64,000 nt of DNA from positions 1-64,000 of the forward strand of contig NZ_JAQYWB010000019.1 in NCBI RefSeq assembly GCF_030145185.1, written 5' to 3'. The DNA comes from Desulfoluna sp. GTDB lineage: Bacteria; Desulfobacterota; Desulfobacteria; Desulfobacterales; Desulfolunaceae. The position numbers and the translations under genes were made by a program. The notes under the pieces are model-generated. The model had not been told where the DNA came from. It worked only from the letters and a program-made list of their open reading frames with translations, and made no database searches. Below are positions 36,087 to 45,153 of the stretch, piece by piece (positions within the stretch are counted from its first letter, which is position 1; every line of letters begins with the position of its first letter).

Positions 36087-36926
36087 TTAACATAGTGATT
36101 TAAGAAGGACTAATTCCTCCTCCCAGAGACTGGAATCCGGTGTTTCCAGAACCATGGGAATCTCTTCGAATCTCGGGTCGTTCATCACACAACGAAACAC
36201 CGCCATCCCCAGCTGTCCCTTCCCCAGCGAGGCATGGCGATCCACTCGTTTTCCCAGCTCCGGCTTGGCGTCATTCAAATGCATGCCCTTGAGATACGGA
36301 AATCCCACCACCGCCTCAAACCGGGCGAACGTTTCATTGCAGGCCTCCACGGTTCGAAGATCATACCCAGACGTAAAGGTATGGCAGGTGTCAAGGCAGA
36401 CCCCCACCCGGCTTTTGTCCTCCACCTGAGCTATGATGTCCCTCAAATGCTCAAAACGATACCCCATATTGGTCCCCTGCCCCGCCGTGTTCTCAATCAC
36501 GGCGCAGACGCCTGCCACCTCCTGGTGAGCCATATTGATGGACTCGGCAATCCGGGCGATGCAGGTCGCCTCATCCTGCTTTTTCAGGTGACTGCCGGGA
36601 TGAAAGTTCAATCGATCCAACCCCAGCTGACGCACCCGGATCATCTCATCGACAAAGGCTTCCCTGGACTTGGCCAGCCCCTCGGCCTCCGGGTGCCCCA
36701 GGTTGATCAGGTAACTGTCGTGGGGAAGAATGTGCGCCGGTAAAAAACCGTGGGCCTCGCAATTCGTCCGAAACGCCGAAATACTTTGTTCCGTCAGGGG
36801 CTTGGCCTTCCACTGCCGCTGATTCTTCGTAAACACGGCAAAAGCCGTGGCTCCGATGGCCGCTGCGTTCAACGGTGCGTTCTCCACGCCACCCGCCGCA
36901 CTCACGTGGGCTCCGATTCGTTTCAT
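36087..36926 (-). CDS. nfo: Endonuclease IV (AP endonuclease)
   Basis: This 279-residue Nfo enzyme cleaves DNA 5' to abasic sites in base excision repair, with three zinc ions. The family pattern is intact: [64 protein letters not shown] and VLETPD. GGAGG stands eight bases ahead of the ATG at 36926. It lies downstream of rlmN on the same strand, with about 110 bases between, so it may share its transcript. Confidence 0.95.
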   Translation of the reverse strand: MKRIGAHVSAAGGVENAPLNAAAIGATAFAVFTKNQRQWKAKPLTEQSISAFRTNCEAHGFLPAHILPHDSYLINLGHPEAEGLAKSREAFVDEMIRVRQLGLDRLNFHPGSHLKKQDEATCIARIAESINMAHQEVAGVCAVIENTAGQGTNMGYRFEHLRDIIAQVEDKSRVGVCLDTCHTFTSGYDLRTVEACNETFARFEAVVGFPYLKGMHLNDAKPELGKRVDRHASLGKGQLGMAVFRCVMNDPRFEEIPMVLETPDSSLWEEELVLLKSLC

Positions 36927-37040
36927 GATATGTTCCTCCGAGGGCCTGCCCCTGGGCAGGGCCTCTGTATCGTGGGGATAAAGTTCAGGCGTAAAAGGCA
37001 TCGCTTTTGGGTACACATTATTTTGTATACGATTCTCAGG

Positions 37041-38111
37041 TCACTGCGACGGCACATGTTTCTTCCCCAGCTGCCCGCAGCCTGCCACAAGATCACGCCC
37101 TTTAGAGGCCCGGATGCGCACGTAAGCACCCCTGGCGATCAGCAGGTCACGAAAACGCTCCACAGCGCCCTGGCAGGTGGAAGGGAAGGGGGCTCCGGGG
37201 CCCGCGTTAAAGCCAATCAGGTTGTAACGAACAGAAAGAGGGGAAAGGATCGCCACCAGTGCCTCTGCATCCTCGAGGCTGTCATTCACCCCTTCGATGA
37301 CGATGTACTCAGCAAAAAGAGCCCCTTTTCGGGCAAAAGGAAACCTTGCCAGGGTTTTCACAAGACGCTCCAAGGGAGTCTTGCGATTCACGGGCATCAG
37401 GGACGAACGCACCTCATTGGTGGCGCCGTTAATGGAGACGGCAAGATTCACGCCCGAGATATCGGAACCGGCCAGCGTTTCAATGCCCTCGACACTCCCC
37501 ACGGTGGAGACGGTAATCCGCCTCAAAGGGATATCAAACCCCCTCTGATCGCTCATGATGGCAACGGCATCGGCGACGGCATCAAAGTTGTCCAGGGGCT
37601 CTCCCATCCCCATGAAAACGATATTCTGGATGGGATAGTTCAACCGGTGACGAGCCAGATAAAGCTGATCGATAATCTCAACCGGTGTGAGATCCCGGAC
37701 AAAACCCATTTTCGCGGTGGTGCAGAAAACGCAGCCCCTCTTGCATCCCACCTGAGAGGAGACACAAAGGGTATAATGGTTCATCATGGGAAGCACCACC
37801 GATTCCACTTCATGCCCATCGTGAAGGCGGGCGGTGAATTTCACCACGCCCTCCGCCTCTTTGACGGTGACCAGCTCAGGCTCGGGAAAAACCAGGGTCC
37901 CCCTGATGGCCTCGGCCAAACCGTCCCGGTCGGGAAGCCGCGTCAGGGCGGCAAGGTCCACTGATCCGGTGCGGATCACCATGGAATAAAGCTCCGCCGA
38001 TGCGTACCGATCAAGCCCCAGCCGTGCCACCATGGCGTCACGAAACCCCTCATAATCCAAGGCAAAAGGGCGGACCCCTGCCTGCGTCTGATCAAGACGA
38101 CGTTCCATCAT
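37041..38111 (-). CDS. rlmN: RlmN-family radical SAM 23S rRNA/tRNA (adenine-C2) methyltransferase
   Basis: This 356-residue radical SAM enzyme has the cluster motif CKRGCVFC (Cys123, 127, 130). The conserved C-terminal Cys (AGCGQL, about 345) is one of two catalytic cysteines used for C2-adenine methylation; the other sits in NHYTLCVSSQ. It would methylate A2503 of 23S rRNA and A37 of some tRNAs. The sequence lies nearer to RlmN than to Cfr in gross features, but a paralogue is possible. Its start overlaps the stop of the tandem RHH-like gene by four bases. Confidence 0.88.
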   Translation of the reverse strand: MMERRLDQTQAGVRPFALDYEGFRDAMVARLGLDRYASAELYSMVIRTGSVDLAALTRLPDRDGLAEAIRGTLVFPEPELVTVKEAEGVVKFTARLHDGHEVESVVLPMMNHYTLCVSSQVGCKRGCVFCTTAKMGFVRDLTPVEIIDQLYLARHRLNYPIQNIVFMGMGEPLDNFDAVADAVAIMSDQRGFDIPLRRITVSTVGSVEGIETLAGSDISGVNLAVSINGATNEVRSSLMPVNRKTPLERLVKTLARFPFARKGALFAEYIVIEGVNDSLEDAEALVAILSPLSVRYNLIGFNAGPGAPFPSTCQGAVERFRDLLIARGAYVRIRASKGRDLVAGCGQLGKKHVPSQ

Positions 38112-38701
38112 AACCCTTCCAGTCCCTCACCCCGTTTGACCAGGGCTTTCAAATCGTCCACCGTGTGTTCCAGGGTGCCGCAAATATGGGCCAGACGCTC
38201 CACAAAGGGATCCGCCTCCCCCAACGCCTGAGCCGACTCAGAGAGACTCAGGTAAAAAAGCTCTTTTCTCTCCTCAACCCTTTTTAACAAGGCCTTTCGG
38301 ATGGCATGGCGCTTGCGCTCGCCATCAATAAGCTCCCCCAACCGCTGGATGGAAAACTCCACCAGGGCGTCTCTGGGAGCGCCAAACTGCCGGGACACCA
38401 GCTCCAGGGAATCCAGGGTCCGGCGGCTGATCACAAAGGTCTTCTGCACCCTCGGGACCTCTTTCATGGCATCGGCGGTCAACTTTCCGGCAATTGCGTT
38501 GAGCGTGTCCACATCCTCCACCAGATGATCAAAAAGGGATTTCTGCTTAATCCCGAAATGTTCCGCCACCACGGCCATGGACTCAATGGCCCGTGATGAG
38601 ATGCGAAAGGTGGCCCGCACCGACTGTTTGCCCATGAGATCCCGCAACGATGCACCGCCGGGGCCTGCCATTATATTTATTGGATCGTTCTTTTTTTTCA
38701 T
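38108..38701 (-). CDS. Protein with two tandem ribbon-helix-helix-like repeats
   Basis: This is a 197-residue protein of no known name. Residues 27-64 (VRATFRISSRAIESMAVVAE) and 85-122 (VQKTFVISRRTLDSLELVSR) are a recognisable internal duplication, each a beta-strand then two helices like an Arc/MetJ half. A single chain could therefore form one RHH unit. A helical C-terminus follows (128-197). GGAGG precedes the ATG at 38701. It is cotranscribed with rlmN and divergent from hsp20; an 18-bp inverted repeat lies between them. DNA binding is an inference from the fold guess. Confidence 0.6.
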   Translation of the reverse strand: MKKKNDPINIMAGPGGASLRDLMGKQSVRATFRISSRAIESMAVVAEHFGIKQKSLFDHLVEDVDTLNAIAGKLTADAMKEVPRVQKTFVISRRTLDSLELVSRQFGAPRDALVEFSIQRLGELIDGERKRHAIRKALLKRVEERKELFYLSLSESAQALGEADPFVERLAHICGTLEHTVDDLKALVKRGEGLEGL

Positions 38702-38780
38702 ATGACCTCCTCTCCTTTCTATATCAAAGATAAGCCCATTCGTCATTCTCATTACTTTATTTTATTATTTGTTTTACGTA

Positions 38781-38798
38781 ATGATACAAAAATATCAT
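38781..38798. promoter_or_regulatory. Inverted repeat between tandem RHH and hsp20 genes
   Basis: ATGATA-n6-TATCAT is perfect and lies in the 186-base divergent gap, 80-100 bases from each start. It is a natural operator candidate for the RHH-like protein controlling itself and/or hsp20. Confidence 0.45.
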
Positions 38799-38807
38799 AT
38801 TTTTTAA

Positions 38808-38835
38808 TTGACACAATAAAGATCATGACTATTTT
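38808..38835 (+). promoter_or_regulatory. Putative promoter of hsp20
   Basis: TTGACA (38808-38813), 16 bases, then TATTTT (38830-38835); the ATG is about 53 bases downstream. The -35 is perfect, the -10 matches at four of six positions. No CIRCE element or heat-shock sigma site is evident. Confidence 0.5.
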
Positions 38836-38887
38836 TGTTTCAGACAAAAGAAACAACACACTCAACAACACATATGGAGGCCTCATC

Positions 38888-39328
38888 ATGGAACGTGTCA
38901 GATTTAACCCCTTTGTAACCGCCCCGTCCGTTAACAGCCGAATCAACCGCCTTTTTGACGACTTTTTTACCGACGCAAATCGCCTTCCCGCAAACCCTGC
39001 AAAGTGCTGGAGCCCGGAGGTGGACATCTACGAAGAGGAGGGGAACGTGATCATCAAGGCTGATCTCCCCGGCATTGAAAAAGAAGACATTTCCATCCGC
39101 ACCGAGGAGGGAATTCTTACCCTGAAAGGCGAGCGAAAAGCCGAGGAAGAGAGCGAAAAGAAAAATATCTACCGACGCGAACGCTTCTCCGGACGCTTTG
39201 AGCGGGCGTTCAGGCTCTCGCCTAAAACCGATGTGGATCACATCGAGGCAGAATTCAAAAACGGGGTTCTGCACATCACGATCCCCAACGCCACAGAACC
39301 GGAAGGCAAGGAAATTTCCATTCATTAA
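38888..39328 (+). CDS. Hsp20/alpha-crystallin family small heat shock protein
   Basis: This 146-residue protein has an N-terminal variable arm (NPFVTAPSVNSRINRLFDDF), an alpha-crystallin core (about 45-136: PEVDIYEEEGNVIIKADLPG, LTLKGERK, RRERFSGRFERAF, HIEAEFKNGVLHITIP) and a short C-terminal tail. It holds unfolded proteins as an ATP-independent chaperone. The tail lacks a clear IxI motif. AAACAACACATATGGAGG upstream gives a GGAGG site nine bases before the ATG at 38888. Divergent from the RHH-like protein. Confidence 0.93.
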   Translation: MERVRFNPFVTAPSVNSRINRLFDDFFTDANRLPANPAKCWSPEVDIYEEEGNVIIKADLPGIEKEDISIRTEEGILTLKGERKAEEESEKKNIYRRERFSGRFERAFRLSPKTDVDHIEAEFKNGVLHITIPNATEPEGKEISIH

Positions 39329-39344
39329 AACAAAAAAGGCCTCC

Positions 39345-39392
39345 GGCGGATGCGCTTCGTTCCCTCTAAATCTTAGGCACAGCGCATCCGCC
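39345..39392. repeat. Intergenic repeat fragment, copy F, forming a hairpin
   Basis: GGCGGATGCGCT (39345-39356) pairs exactly with AGCGCATCCGCC (39381-39392), and the first arm continues the GGCCTCCGGCGG end motif of the repeat family. It follows the hsp20 stop directly and may act as its terminator. Confidence 0.65.
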
Positions 39393-39477
39393 CCGACCGC
39401 AACCGATGCAGACGAAACGACCCACGGCGCCATCCCCCACACAATAGGCGCTATGCAAGATCAGCCATCGCAAAACA

Positions 39478-39517
39478 CAAAAAACCGGGTCTCCCATAAG
39501 GGAGAACCCGGTTTTTT
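39478..39517. terminator. Rho-independent terminator
   Basis: CCGGGTCTCCC and GGGAGAACCCGG pair with one bulged base and are flanked by A and T runs, so it can act in both directions between hsp20 and the second RhlE. Confidence 0.85.
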
Positions 39518-39566
39518 GGTTCAATTCCAAAACAAAAAAAAATAACTATTCAGCTCAGGAAAAGCA

Positions 39567-39835
39567 GCCTCCGGCGGCAAGGTGTGCCACCTTGAAAGCT
39601 GCTTGCGAATGCGCTTTGCCCCCTTGTCACGGCGAAGCCGCAGCCGAAGACGGATTGCTTGTCGCGCCGTAGCCCACCGACGCGGGTTGTCATGATGACA
39701 CACAAGCACGGGCGAAGGCGGAGTCCTTGGGTCAAATCACACCCGCATTTGGGTCGACGTAAATCTGGAATATGTATTTAAAACCTGTTTGTTAAACTTT
39801 TCAAAAGTTTAGTCCCCGGCAGGGCCGCCGGAGGC
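39567..39835. repeat. Hairpin-rich intergenic repeat, copy G (complete)
   Basis: This 269-bp copy has perfect 12-bp ends (39567-39578 and 39824-39835), the AAGGTG/CACCTT hairpin and the AAACTTTTCAAAAGTTT palindrome. ATAACTATTCAGCT lies upstream, as in copies C and H. Its right end lies inside the 3' part of the rhlE gene and provides eight codons and the stop. Confidence 0.9.
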
Positions 39836-41050
39836 ACAAGCTGAAGAGTTCCCTTTTTTTTTCGGCTTTTTGGGCTTCTTGGGGCGCACGTTCACCTGAC
39901 GGGTGAGGGGCACTTTAAATGTGGGGACAAAATCAGGATCGACCTCACGCACCAGGGTCTGGCGGATCAGGCTCTCAATGGCGGACAGGAGTGTGACCTC
40001 ATCGGCGCTGACCAGAGAGATCCCCTCCCCTTCCAGGCCGGCGCGCCCGGTACGCCCGATGCGGTGAATGTAATTTTCAGAGACTTTCGGCAACTCAAAA
40101 TTGATCACCCGGGGCAATTCGTTGATATCCAGGCCACGCGCAGCCAGGTCGGTCGCGACCAGGACCCGGCTCTTGTTCGCCTTAAAATCAGCCAAAGCGC
40201 GACTGCGCTGCCCCTGACTCTTGTCGCCGTGAATCGCCACAGCCAGCACCCCGTCCTCACCCAGGTCTCGCACCAGGCGGTCGGCCCCCTTTTTGGTGCG
40301 GGTAAAAACCAGCACCTGCGCCCAGCCATGGGTACGGATCAGGTGGCTGAGCAAGGCCCCCTTCCTGCCCTTATCCACTTCGTAGGCCCACTGTTTCACG
40401 CTCTGCGCCGAGGTATTTCGGGGACTCACCTCAATCATCACCGGGGCCTCAAGGAAGGTATCGGTAAGCTGGCGGATCTCCTCTGAGAAGGTGGCAGAAA
40501 AAAGAAGATTCTGCCGCTTTTTCGGCAACAGGGCCATCAACTTATAGATATCCTTAAGAAACCCCATATCCAGCATACGATCCGCTTCATCGAGAACGAG
40601 GATCTCCACCTGCGAAAACGTGACGGCGTTTTTAGAAAAAAGATCCAGCAACCGCCCCGGAGTCGCCACCAGGACATCGATGCCTCTGCGCAATCTCATC
40701 ATCTGAGGATTAATCTTGACCCCGCCGTAAACGAGGCCCGACGTCAGGGAGAGATGACGGCCATAAACCGCGACGTTCCCGGCAACCTGTATCGCCAGCT
40801 CACGGGTCGGCGTCAGCACCAGGGCACGAATATGATTCGCTCGGGCCCTGGGGCCGGTTGCAAGACGCTGAAGCATGGGAAGGGTGTAACTGGCGGTTTT
40901 GCCCGTGCCGGTTTGGGCCGCGGCCATGACATCCCGGCCGGAAAGCACCGCAGGGATCGCCTGGGCCTGAATGGGAAAAGGGGCCGAATACCCCTCGTCG
41001 TTAACGGCACGAAGCAGTGGAGCAGAGAGTCCAAGGGAAGAAAATGACAT
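39809..41050 (-). CDS. rhlE: DEAD-box RNA helicase, RhlE type, ending inside a repeat
   Basis: This 413-residue helicase has [46 protein letters not shown] and [10 protein letters not shown]. It resembles E. coli RhlE, with a short basic tail ([11 protein letters not shown]). The final residues ASGGPAGD are encoded by the right end of the intergenic repeat (39812-39835), and the TAA sits in its AAACTTTTCAAAAGTTT palindrome. The repeat therefore appears to have inserted at or near the original stop codon. The window has another RhlE at 17.3-18.5 kb. Confidence 0.9.
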   Translation of the reverse strand: MSFSSLGLSAPLLRAVNDEGYSAPFPIQAQAIPAVLSGRDVMAAAQTGTGKTASYTLPMLQRLATGPRARANHIRALVLTPTRELAIQVAGNVAVYGRHLSLTSGLVYGGVKINPQMMRLRRGIDVLVATPGRLLDLFSKNAVTFSQVEILVLDEADRMLDMGFLKDIYKLMALLPKKRQNLLFSATFSEEIRQLTDTFLEAPVMIEVSPRNTSAQSVKQWAYEVDKGRKGALLSHLIRTHGWAQVLVFTRTKKGADRLVRDLGEDGVLAVAIHGDKSQGQRSRALADFKANKSRVLVATDLAARGLDINELPRVINFELPKVSENYIHRIGRTGRAGLEGEGISLVSADEVTLLSAIESLIRQTLVREVDPDFVPTFKVPLTRQVNVRPKKPKKPKKKGNSSACASGGPAGD

Positions 41051-41190
41051 GAGGCGTGATTCTCAATAAAAGGGGGTTGAAGGTCTCGGCCGTAAAGCAC
41101 GGCTCTGCAGATTAAAACAAAACATGGGTCCATGTTGGACGCTACTATACCAACCCCAGCAGCAGACTCAAGCTCTAAGAATCCAACCGC

Positions 41191-41472
41191 TCATCCCCAC
41201 ACCTCAAACCCGTCAAAACTGTTCCCATAGGCTTCCACCTTGACCTTCACGTCCTCAACCCGTGCCATACGCGGACCCATCCGGCACCAGAAAGCAAACT
41301 CATCCACAGCGGCGGTCTCCCCTTCGGCCAGAACCTCCACCGTCCCGTCAGGGACATTCCGAACCCAGCCGGTCACCCCAAATCGCTGGGCGGCATCCAC
41401 GGTATGATACCGAAAGGCGACCCCCTGCACCCCACCGCTGATCCGTAATCTCACGCGTTTCATGCGCACCAT
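41191..41472 (-). CDS. acyP: Acylphosphatase
   Basis: This 93-residue enzyme hydrolyses acyl phosphates. The signature GGVQGVAFR (13-21) with the catalytic Arg21, and GWVRNVPDGTVEV with catalytic Asn39, are intact. GGAG lies five bases before the ATG. It is a single-domain cytosolic protein close to the thioesterase gene, in the same direction. Confidence 0.93.
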   Translation of the reverse strand: MVRMKRVRLRISGGVQGVAFRYHTVDAAQRFGVTGWVRNVPDGTVEVLAEGETAAVDEFAFWCRMGPRMARVEDVKVKVEAYGNSFDGFEVWG

Positions 41473-41522
41473 AAGGACTCCGTTGATTGTAGCCGTTGCA
41501 AATTACCGGCCACTTCGTGAGA

Positions 41523-41945
41523 TCAATAGGCCAGGATGGCCGCGGTCATGCGGACGACGGAGATGAGCTTCTCCTTCTCATCGGTGATGCGCACATCCCA
41601 GACGTGATTGCGCCGCCCCAGGTGAAAAGGTCTGCACGTGCCGTAGACCCACCCGTCCTTGGCGCTTCGAATGTGACTGGCACTGATTTCGGTTCCCACC
41701 ACGCCATGGCTTGTCAGATCAACGCAAAGGGCGGAGGCGATGCTGGCCAGGGATTCCCCCAGCACGCAGGTAGCGCCGCCATGAAGGAGCCCGGCCGGCT
41801 GTTTTGTTTTCTCGTTGACGGGCATACGCCCTTTCAGCCAGTCATCTCCCAGGGCCACCAGTTCAATCCCCAAATGATGGAGCATCGCCACCTCCACAAT
41901 GGGTTTCACCTCTTCAAGGGTCACGGCCTGATGCCAGATATGCAT
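41523..41945 (-). CDS. Hotdog-fold acyl-CoA thioesterase (PaaI/YdiI-like)
   Basis: This is a 140-residue single hotdog domain. PAGLLHGGATCVLGESLASIA carries the conserved HGG turn and the catalytic Glu position of the YdiI/MenI group, and GTEISASHIRSAKDGWVYG continues the sheet. It would hydrolyse an acyl-CoA or aryl-CoA; whether it serves menaquinone synthesis (1,4-dihydroxy-2-naphthoyl-CoA) cannot be told. GGGAGA precedes the ATG at 41945. Confidence 0.85.
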   Translation of the reverse strand: MHIWHQAVTLEEVKPIVEVAMLHHLGIELVALGDDWLKGRMPVNEKTKQPAGLLHGGATCVLGESLASIASALCVDLTSHGVVGTEISASHIRSAKDGWVYGTCRPFHLGRRNHVWDVRITDEKEKLISVVRMTAAILAY

Positions 41946-42214
41946 GGTCTCTCCCGGTTTCGGTTTCTTGTAAAAACCCCCAAACAAAGAACACACAGAC
42001 GGATGCCGCGGTACGCAAGGGGGGATGGATCAGGCTGAAATCCCCTTGACACCCGCCTTGCGATTGGTAATAAATGGCTGGTGCGGTTTTCCATCATGAA
42101 TGGGTTTCCCTTTTTTTTCAACTGTTAATGGGAATTTACGCCACACCGTACATGCCGGTTTCACCCTCTCCCGAGGATTTCACGCGTCTGATGCACCAAG
42201 GATCACATGAGAAT

Positions 42215-42955
42215 ATGAGCCAGGATAAAATTTACTCAAAAAAACTGCCCTCCGTACCGCCCTTTGAATTCAATGAAAATGTGGCCGGAGTTTTTAATGA
42301 CATGATTCACCGCTCCGTCCCCCTCTATCGGGAGACGGTCAAGCGGCAGGCCCAACTCGCCGCGCGTTTTTATAAGGAAGGCACAGCGGTCATCGATCTG
42401 GGATGTTCCAACGGCAATTTCGGCATGCGCCTCTTAAATGAGATGGGCAAACACCCCCTTCACATGGTGGCCGTGGACAACTCGGCACCCATGCTGCAAA
42501 TCTATCAGGAACGCCTTGACAACCACCCCTCAGGCGATCAGATCGAGTTGGTTCAAGCCCATATCCAGGAGCTGGCCATGGAGCCCGCCTCGGTGGTGGT
42601 CCTGAATCTGACCCTGCAGTTCCTCCCCATGGCGGAGCGGGACACCCTTGTGGCCCGCATCCACGAGGCCCTCATCCCCGGCGGCATTCTTCTCATCACC
42701 GAAAAAGTGGTGCACGAAATGGAGAGCCTCTCCGCACTTCAGCAGGAGTTCTACTACCGATTTAAAGGGGAAAACGGGTACTCTAACCTGGAGATCAGTC
42801 AGAAAAGAGACGCCCTGGAGAACGTGCTGGTGCCCGAAACCGTGCAATCCCATACAGCACGATTCAACGCCGCAGGCTTTACCCAGGTGGACATCTGGCA
42901 GAAGTGGTTCAACTTCACCAGCTTTATCTGCATGAAAGACGAGGAAAAGAAATAA
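42215..42955 (+). CDS. cmoA: Carboxy-S-adenosyl-L-methionine synthase
   Basis: This is a 246-residue class I SAM-fold enzyme. IYSKKLPSVPPFEFNENVAG, VIDLGCSNGNFG (SAM binding), VAVDNSAPMLQIY and LNLTLQFLPMAERD follow CmoA. It makes carboxy-SAM from SAM and prephenate, the donor for 5-oxyacetyluridine at tRNA position 34. The ATG at 42215 is fixed by family alignment; its ribosome site is weak. The stop is one base ahead of cmoB. Confidence 0.93.
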   Translation: MSQDKIYSKKLPSVPPFEFNENVAGVFNDMIHRSVPLYRETVKRQAQLAARFYKEGTAVIDLGCSNGNFGMRLLNEMGKHPLHMVAVDNSAPMLQIYQERLDNHPSGDQIELVQAHIQELAMEPASVVVLNLTLQFLPMAERDTLVARIHEALIPGGILLITEKVVHEMESLSALQQEFYYRFKGENGYSNLEISQKRDALENVLVPETVQSHTARFNAAGFTQVDIWQKWFNFTSFICMKDEEKK

Positions 42956-42956
42956 G

Positions 42957-43928
42957 ATGGACGCCCTGTTACATGACCTGAACCGATTGGGCCTGGACCC
43001 TGTCCAGAAAGAGCTCACCGCCCTGATTGAAGAGAAAAAAGCCCTGGTAGGACGCGATTTCGGCAATGAAAAAAAATTCCACACCCTGGTGGAGAACCTC
43101 CCCGAGATGCACGGGGCCGACATCGACATCACGGGAAGGCGTGTCAGTGTTCTGCCTCGAGACGATCACGACCCCGCAGAGATCGAGGCCCTTCATCAGG
43201 GGCTTAAGGATCTCCGGCCCTGGCGCAAAGGCCCCTACGGCCTCTTTGGCGTCGACATCGATACCGAATGGAACTCCGACGTCAAATGGGATCGCCTGGC
43301 CCCCCACATCGCCTCCCTTGAAGGGCGACGCATTCTGGACATCGGCGCCAGCTCCGGATACTACATGTTCCGCATGGCGGCCCACCAGCCAGAGATGGTC
43401 CTGGGCATCGACCCCCAGATCCTGTTTTATTTCCAGTACCAGGCACTTCAAAAGTACCTGCAGATCCCCGGTCTCTACTTCATCCCCGCAAAAATGGAAG
43501 AGATGCCCGTCCTCAAAGCGTTCTTTGACACGATCTTCTGCATGGGGGTGATCTACCACCGCAAATCACCCATCGACACCCTGAAAGAGATCCACGCCTG
43601 CCTGCGCCCTGGCGGGGAGTTGGTCATGGAAACCCTCATCATTGAGGGGGACTCCGAAACCGCTCTTTTTCCCGTGGACCGTTACGCAAAAATGCGAAAC
43701 GTCTTTTTCATCCCCACCGTCCCCTGCCTCGCCAACTGGCTAACGCGGGCTGGTTTTACCAACATCCGCTGCGTGGACGTCTCCCCCACCACCCTTGCCG
43801 AGCAGCGGAAAACAGACTGGGTCAACACCGAATCCCTGGAGATGTTCCTGGATCCCAACGACCCCACCCAAACCGTGGAAGGCTACCCCGCCCCTGTCCG
43901 GGCCGTGGTACTGGCCGATGCGGAATAA
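42957..43928 (+). CDS. cmoB: tRNA U34 carboxymethyltransferase
   Basis: This 323-residue partner of CmoA transfers the carboxymethyl group to 5-hydroxyuridine-34 of tRNA. It has FGVDIDTEWNSDVKWDRL, the SAM motif ILDIGASSGYYMFRM, GIDPQILFYFQYQALQKYL and CMGVIYHRKSPIDTL, as in all CmoB proteins. The pair broadens wobble decoding. It is one base after cmoA and 10 bases ahead of an unknown protein, all one operon. Confidence 0.95.
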   Translation: MDALLHDLNRLGLDPVQKELTALIEEKKALVGRDFGNEKKFHTLVENLPEMHGADIDITGRRVSVLPRDDHDPAEIEALHQGLKDLRPWRKGPYGLFGVDIDTEWNSDVKWDRLAPHIASLEGRRILDIGASSGYYMFRMAAHQPEMVLGIDPQILFYFQYQALQKYLQIPGLYFIPAKMEEMPVLKAFFDTIFCMGVIYHRKSPIDTLKEIHACLRPGGELVMETLIIEGDSETALFPVDRYAKMRNVFFIPTVPCLANWLTRAGFTNIRCVDVSPTTLAEQRKTDWVNTESLEMFLDPNDPTQTVEGYPAPVRAVVLADAE

Positions 43929-43938
43929 AGGAGCCCCC

Positions 43939-44469
43939 ATGGCCACAGCAGAAAAACGCGACGTCACCCTTTCAACCATGTGTGAAAATCTGGCAGCCTT
44001 TGCCGTGGATCGGGAGGACATCAAGCAGCTCCTGGCCACCCTCCCGGCCGATGACACCGTTAACCTGGTGACCGTGGAGTACGAACTCCAACTCCTTAAA
44101 ATCATCAGCGCCGGATGGGCCATCAACGTTTACATGGATGGAAAACCCGAAAAGGAGACCCTGGCTGAAAATTTCTGGCTGATTATCCGGGAATTTTCCA
44201 AAAACCTTTCCGAGACCCTGCACCTCACCACCGGGGCGGAGGTCGACTACTTCGAGGCCCTTAAAGAGCGCCTCAACACCTACCTTGCCGCCATGGAAGA
44301 GGCCGGTTCCGGCGAGCCGGTGCAGGCCGTGGGCCCCAAGTTCGCCTCTCTCTGTGGAAGCCCGGACAACGCCTTTGTCACCCTCAACGGCGCACGCCTC
44401 TTCCATCTCACCTCCACCGCCGTGCAGGAGTACGTCGGCTCGGTGGAGATTGTGGCCGAGACAGTATAA
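43939..44469 (+). CDS. Protein of unknown function cotranscribed with cmoAB
   Basis: This 176-residue soluble protein has an AAGGAG site and an ATG 10 bases after cmoB. It is alpha-helical in the first 115 residues (LATLPADDTVNLVTVEYELQ) and has a short beta-rich C-terminus (NAFVTLNGARLFHLTS). I do not recognise the family. The tight operon position makes a role near tRNA modification or translation possible, but nothing in the sequence shows this. Copy H of the repeat follows. Confidence 0.65.
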   Translation: MATAEKRDVTLSTMCENLAAFAVDREDIKQLLATLPADDTVNLVTVEYELQLLKIISAGWAINVYMDGKPEKETLAENFWLIIREFSKNLSETLHLTTGAEVDYFEALKERLNTYLAAMEEAGSGEPVQAVGPKFASLCGSPDNAFVTLNGARLFHLTSTAVQEYVGSVEIVAETV

Positions 44470-44476
44470 AAAAAAC

Positions 44477-44689
44477 GTAATTGTTCAGCTCTTAAAAAGC
44501 AGCCTCCGGCGGCAAGGTGTGCCACCTTGAAAGCTGCTTGCGGATGCGCTTTGTCCCTCGTTCCTCGGGCAAATCACATCCGCCTTTGATTGTAGTGTAA
44601 TCTTGAAATCATGCAAAAATCCTGTTTATCAAACTTTTCAAAAGTTTGGTCCCCGGCAGGGCCGCCGGAGGCACTGTCTGAATAGTTAC
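44477..44689. repeat. Hairpin-rich intergenic repeat, copy H (complete, with outer ends)
   Basis: The inner ends are perfect (44502-44513 and 44661-44672). Outside them GTAATTGTTCAG (44477-44488) faces CTGAATAGTTAC (44678-44689), 10 of 12 complementary, so the element here appears to span 213 bp with an outer inverted repeat. It lies between two plus-strand genes. Confidence 0.88.
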
Positions 44690-44745
44690 AAGAAAACGTT
44701 CTTGCCCTTTGCCCTTCACCTTATACCCGATTTTTTTGAGGTTTT

Positions 44746-44991
44746 ATGAACGCCCGAAACTACGATCACCTTCTTGAACTGATGCGCGAAAACCCGGACG
44801 CCACCCCCTCAACCTTTCTGGAAGACAGCTCCTACAGCTCCTGGCTTTACGACCACAGCGATGTTCGTCGCCTGAAATCCGCCATGCAGGGAGACCCCGA
44901 GCCTGGGGACCTGCAGCGATGGGACCTCTCCCCGGGACTTTGGAGGGAACAGGTGGCCATGGCCCTGGGGGCTCTGAAGCGGAAAAAGTAG
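44746..44991 (+). CDS. Small protein of unknown function
   Basis: This 81-residue protein is acidic to neutral, with no signal peptide or motif that I can name. GAGG precedes the ATG at normal spacing, and the coding region is bounded on the left by copy H of the repeat. The composition (aromatic SSYSSWLYD, then QRWDLSPGLWREQVA) looks like a real folded domain. Context gives no function. Confidence 0.55.
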   Translation: MNARNYDHLLELMRENPDATPSTFLEDSSYSSWLYDHSDVRRLKSAMQGDPEPGDLQRWDLSPGLWREQVAMALGALKRKK

Positions 44992-45153
44992 ACGGGCAGG
45001 GAACATCCAGCCCTCATGGGGGCAAAACCCTTGACCTCCCCCGGGAGGTTTGACACAGTGCCACCACTCCATAAGACGAGTGTAAAAAAATCAGGCGACC
45101 TCATATCAAACAATTCGTTTGAATCGAGGCTCTAAATTTGAAAGTGATTTTCC

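Noticed and set aside
36750-37964. 404-residue plus-strand ORF across nfo and rlmN
   Set aside because: Runs antisense over two well-supported genes and the gap between them; no homology-like motif.
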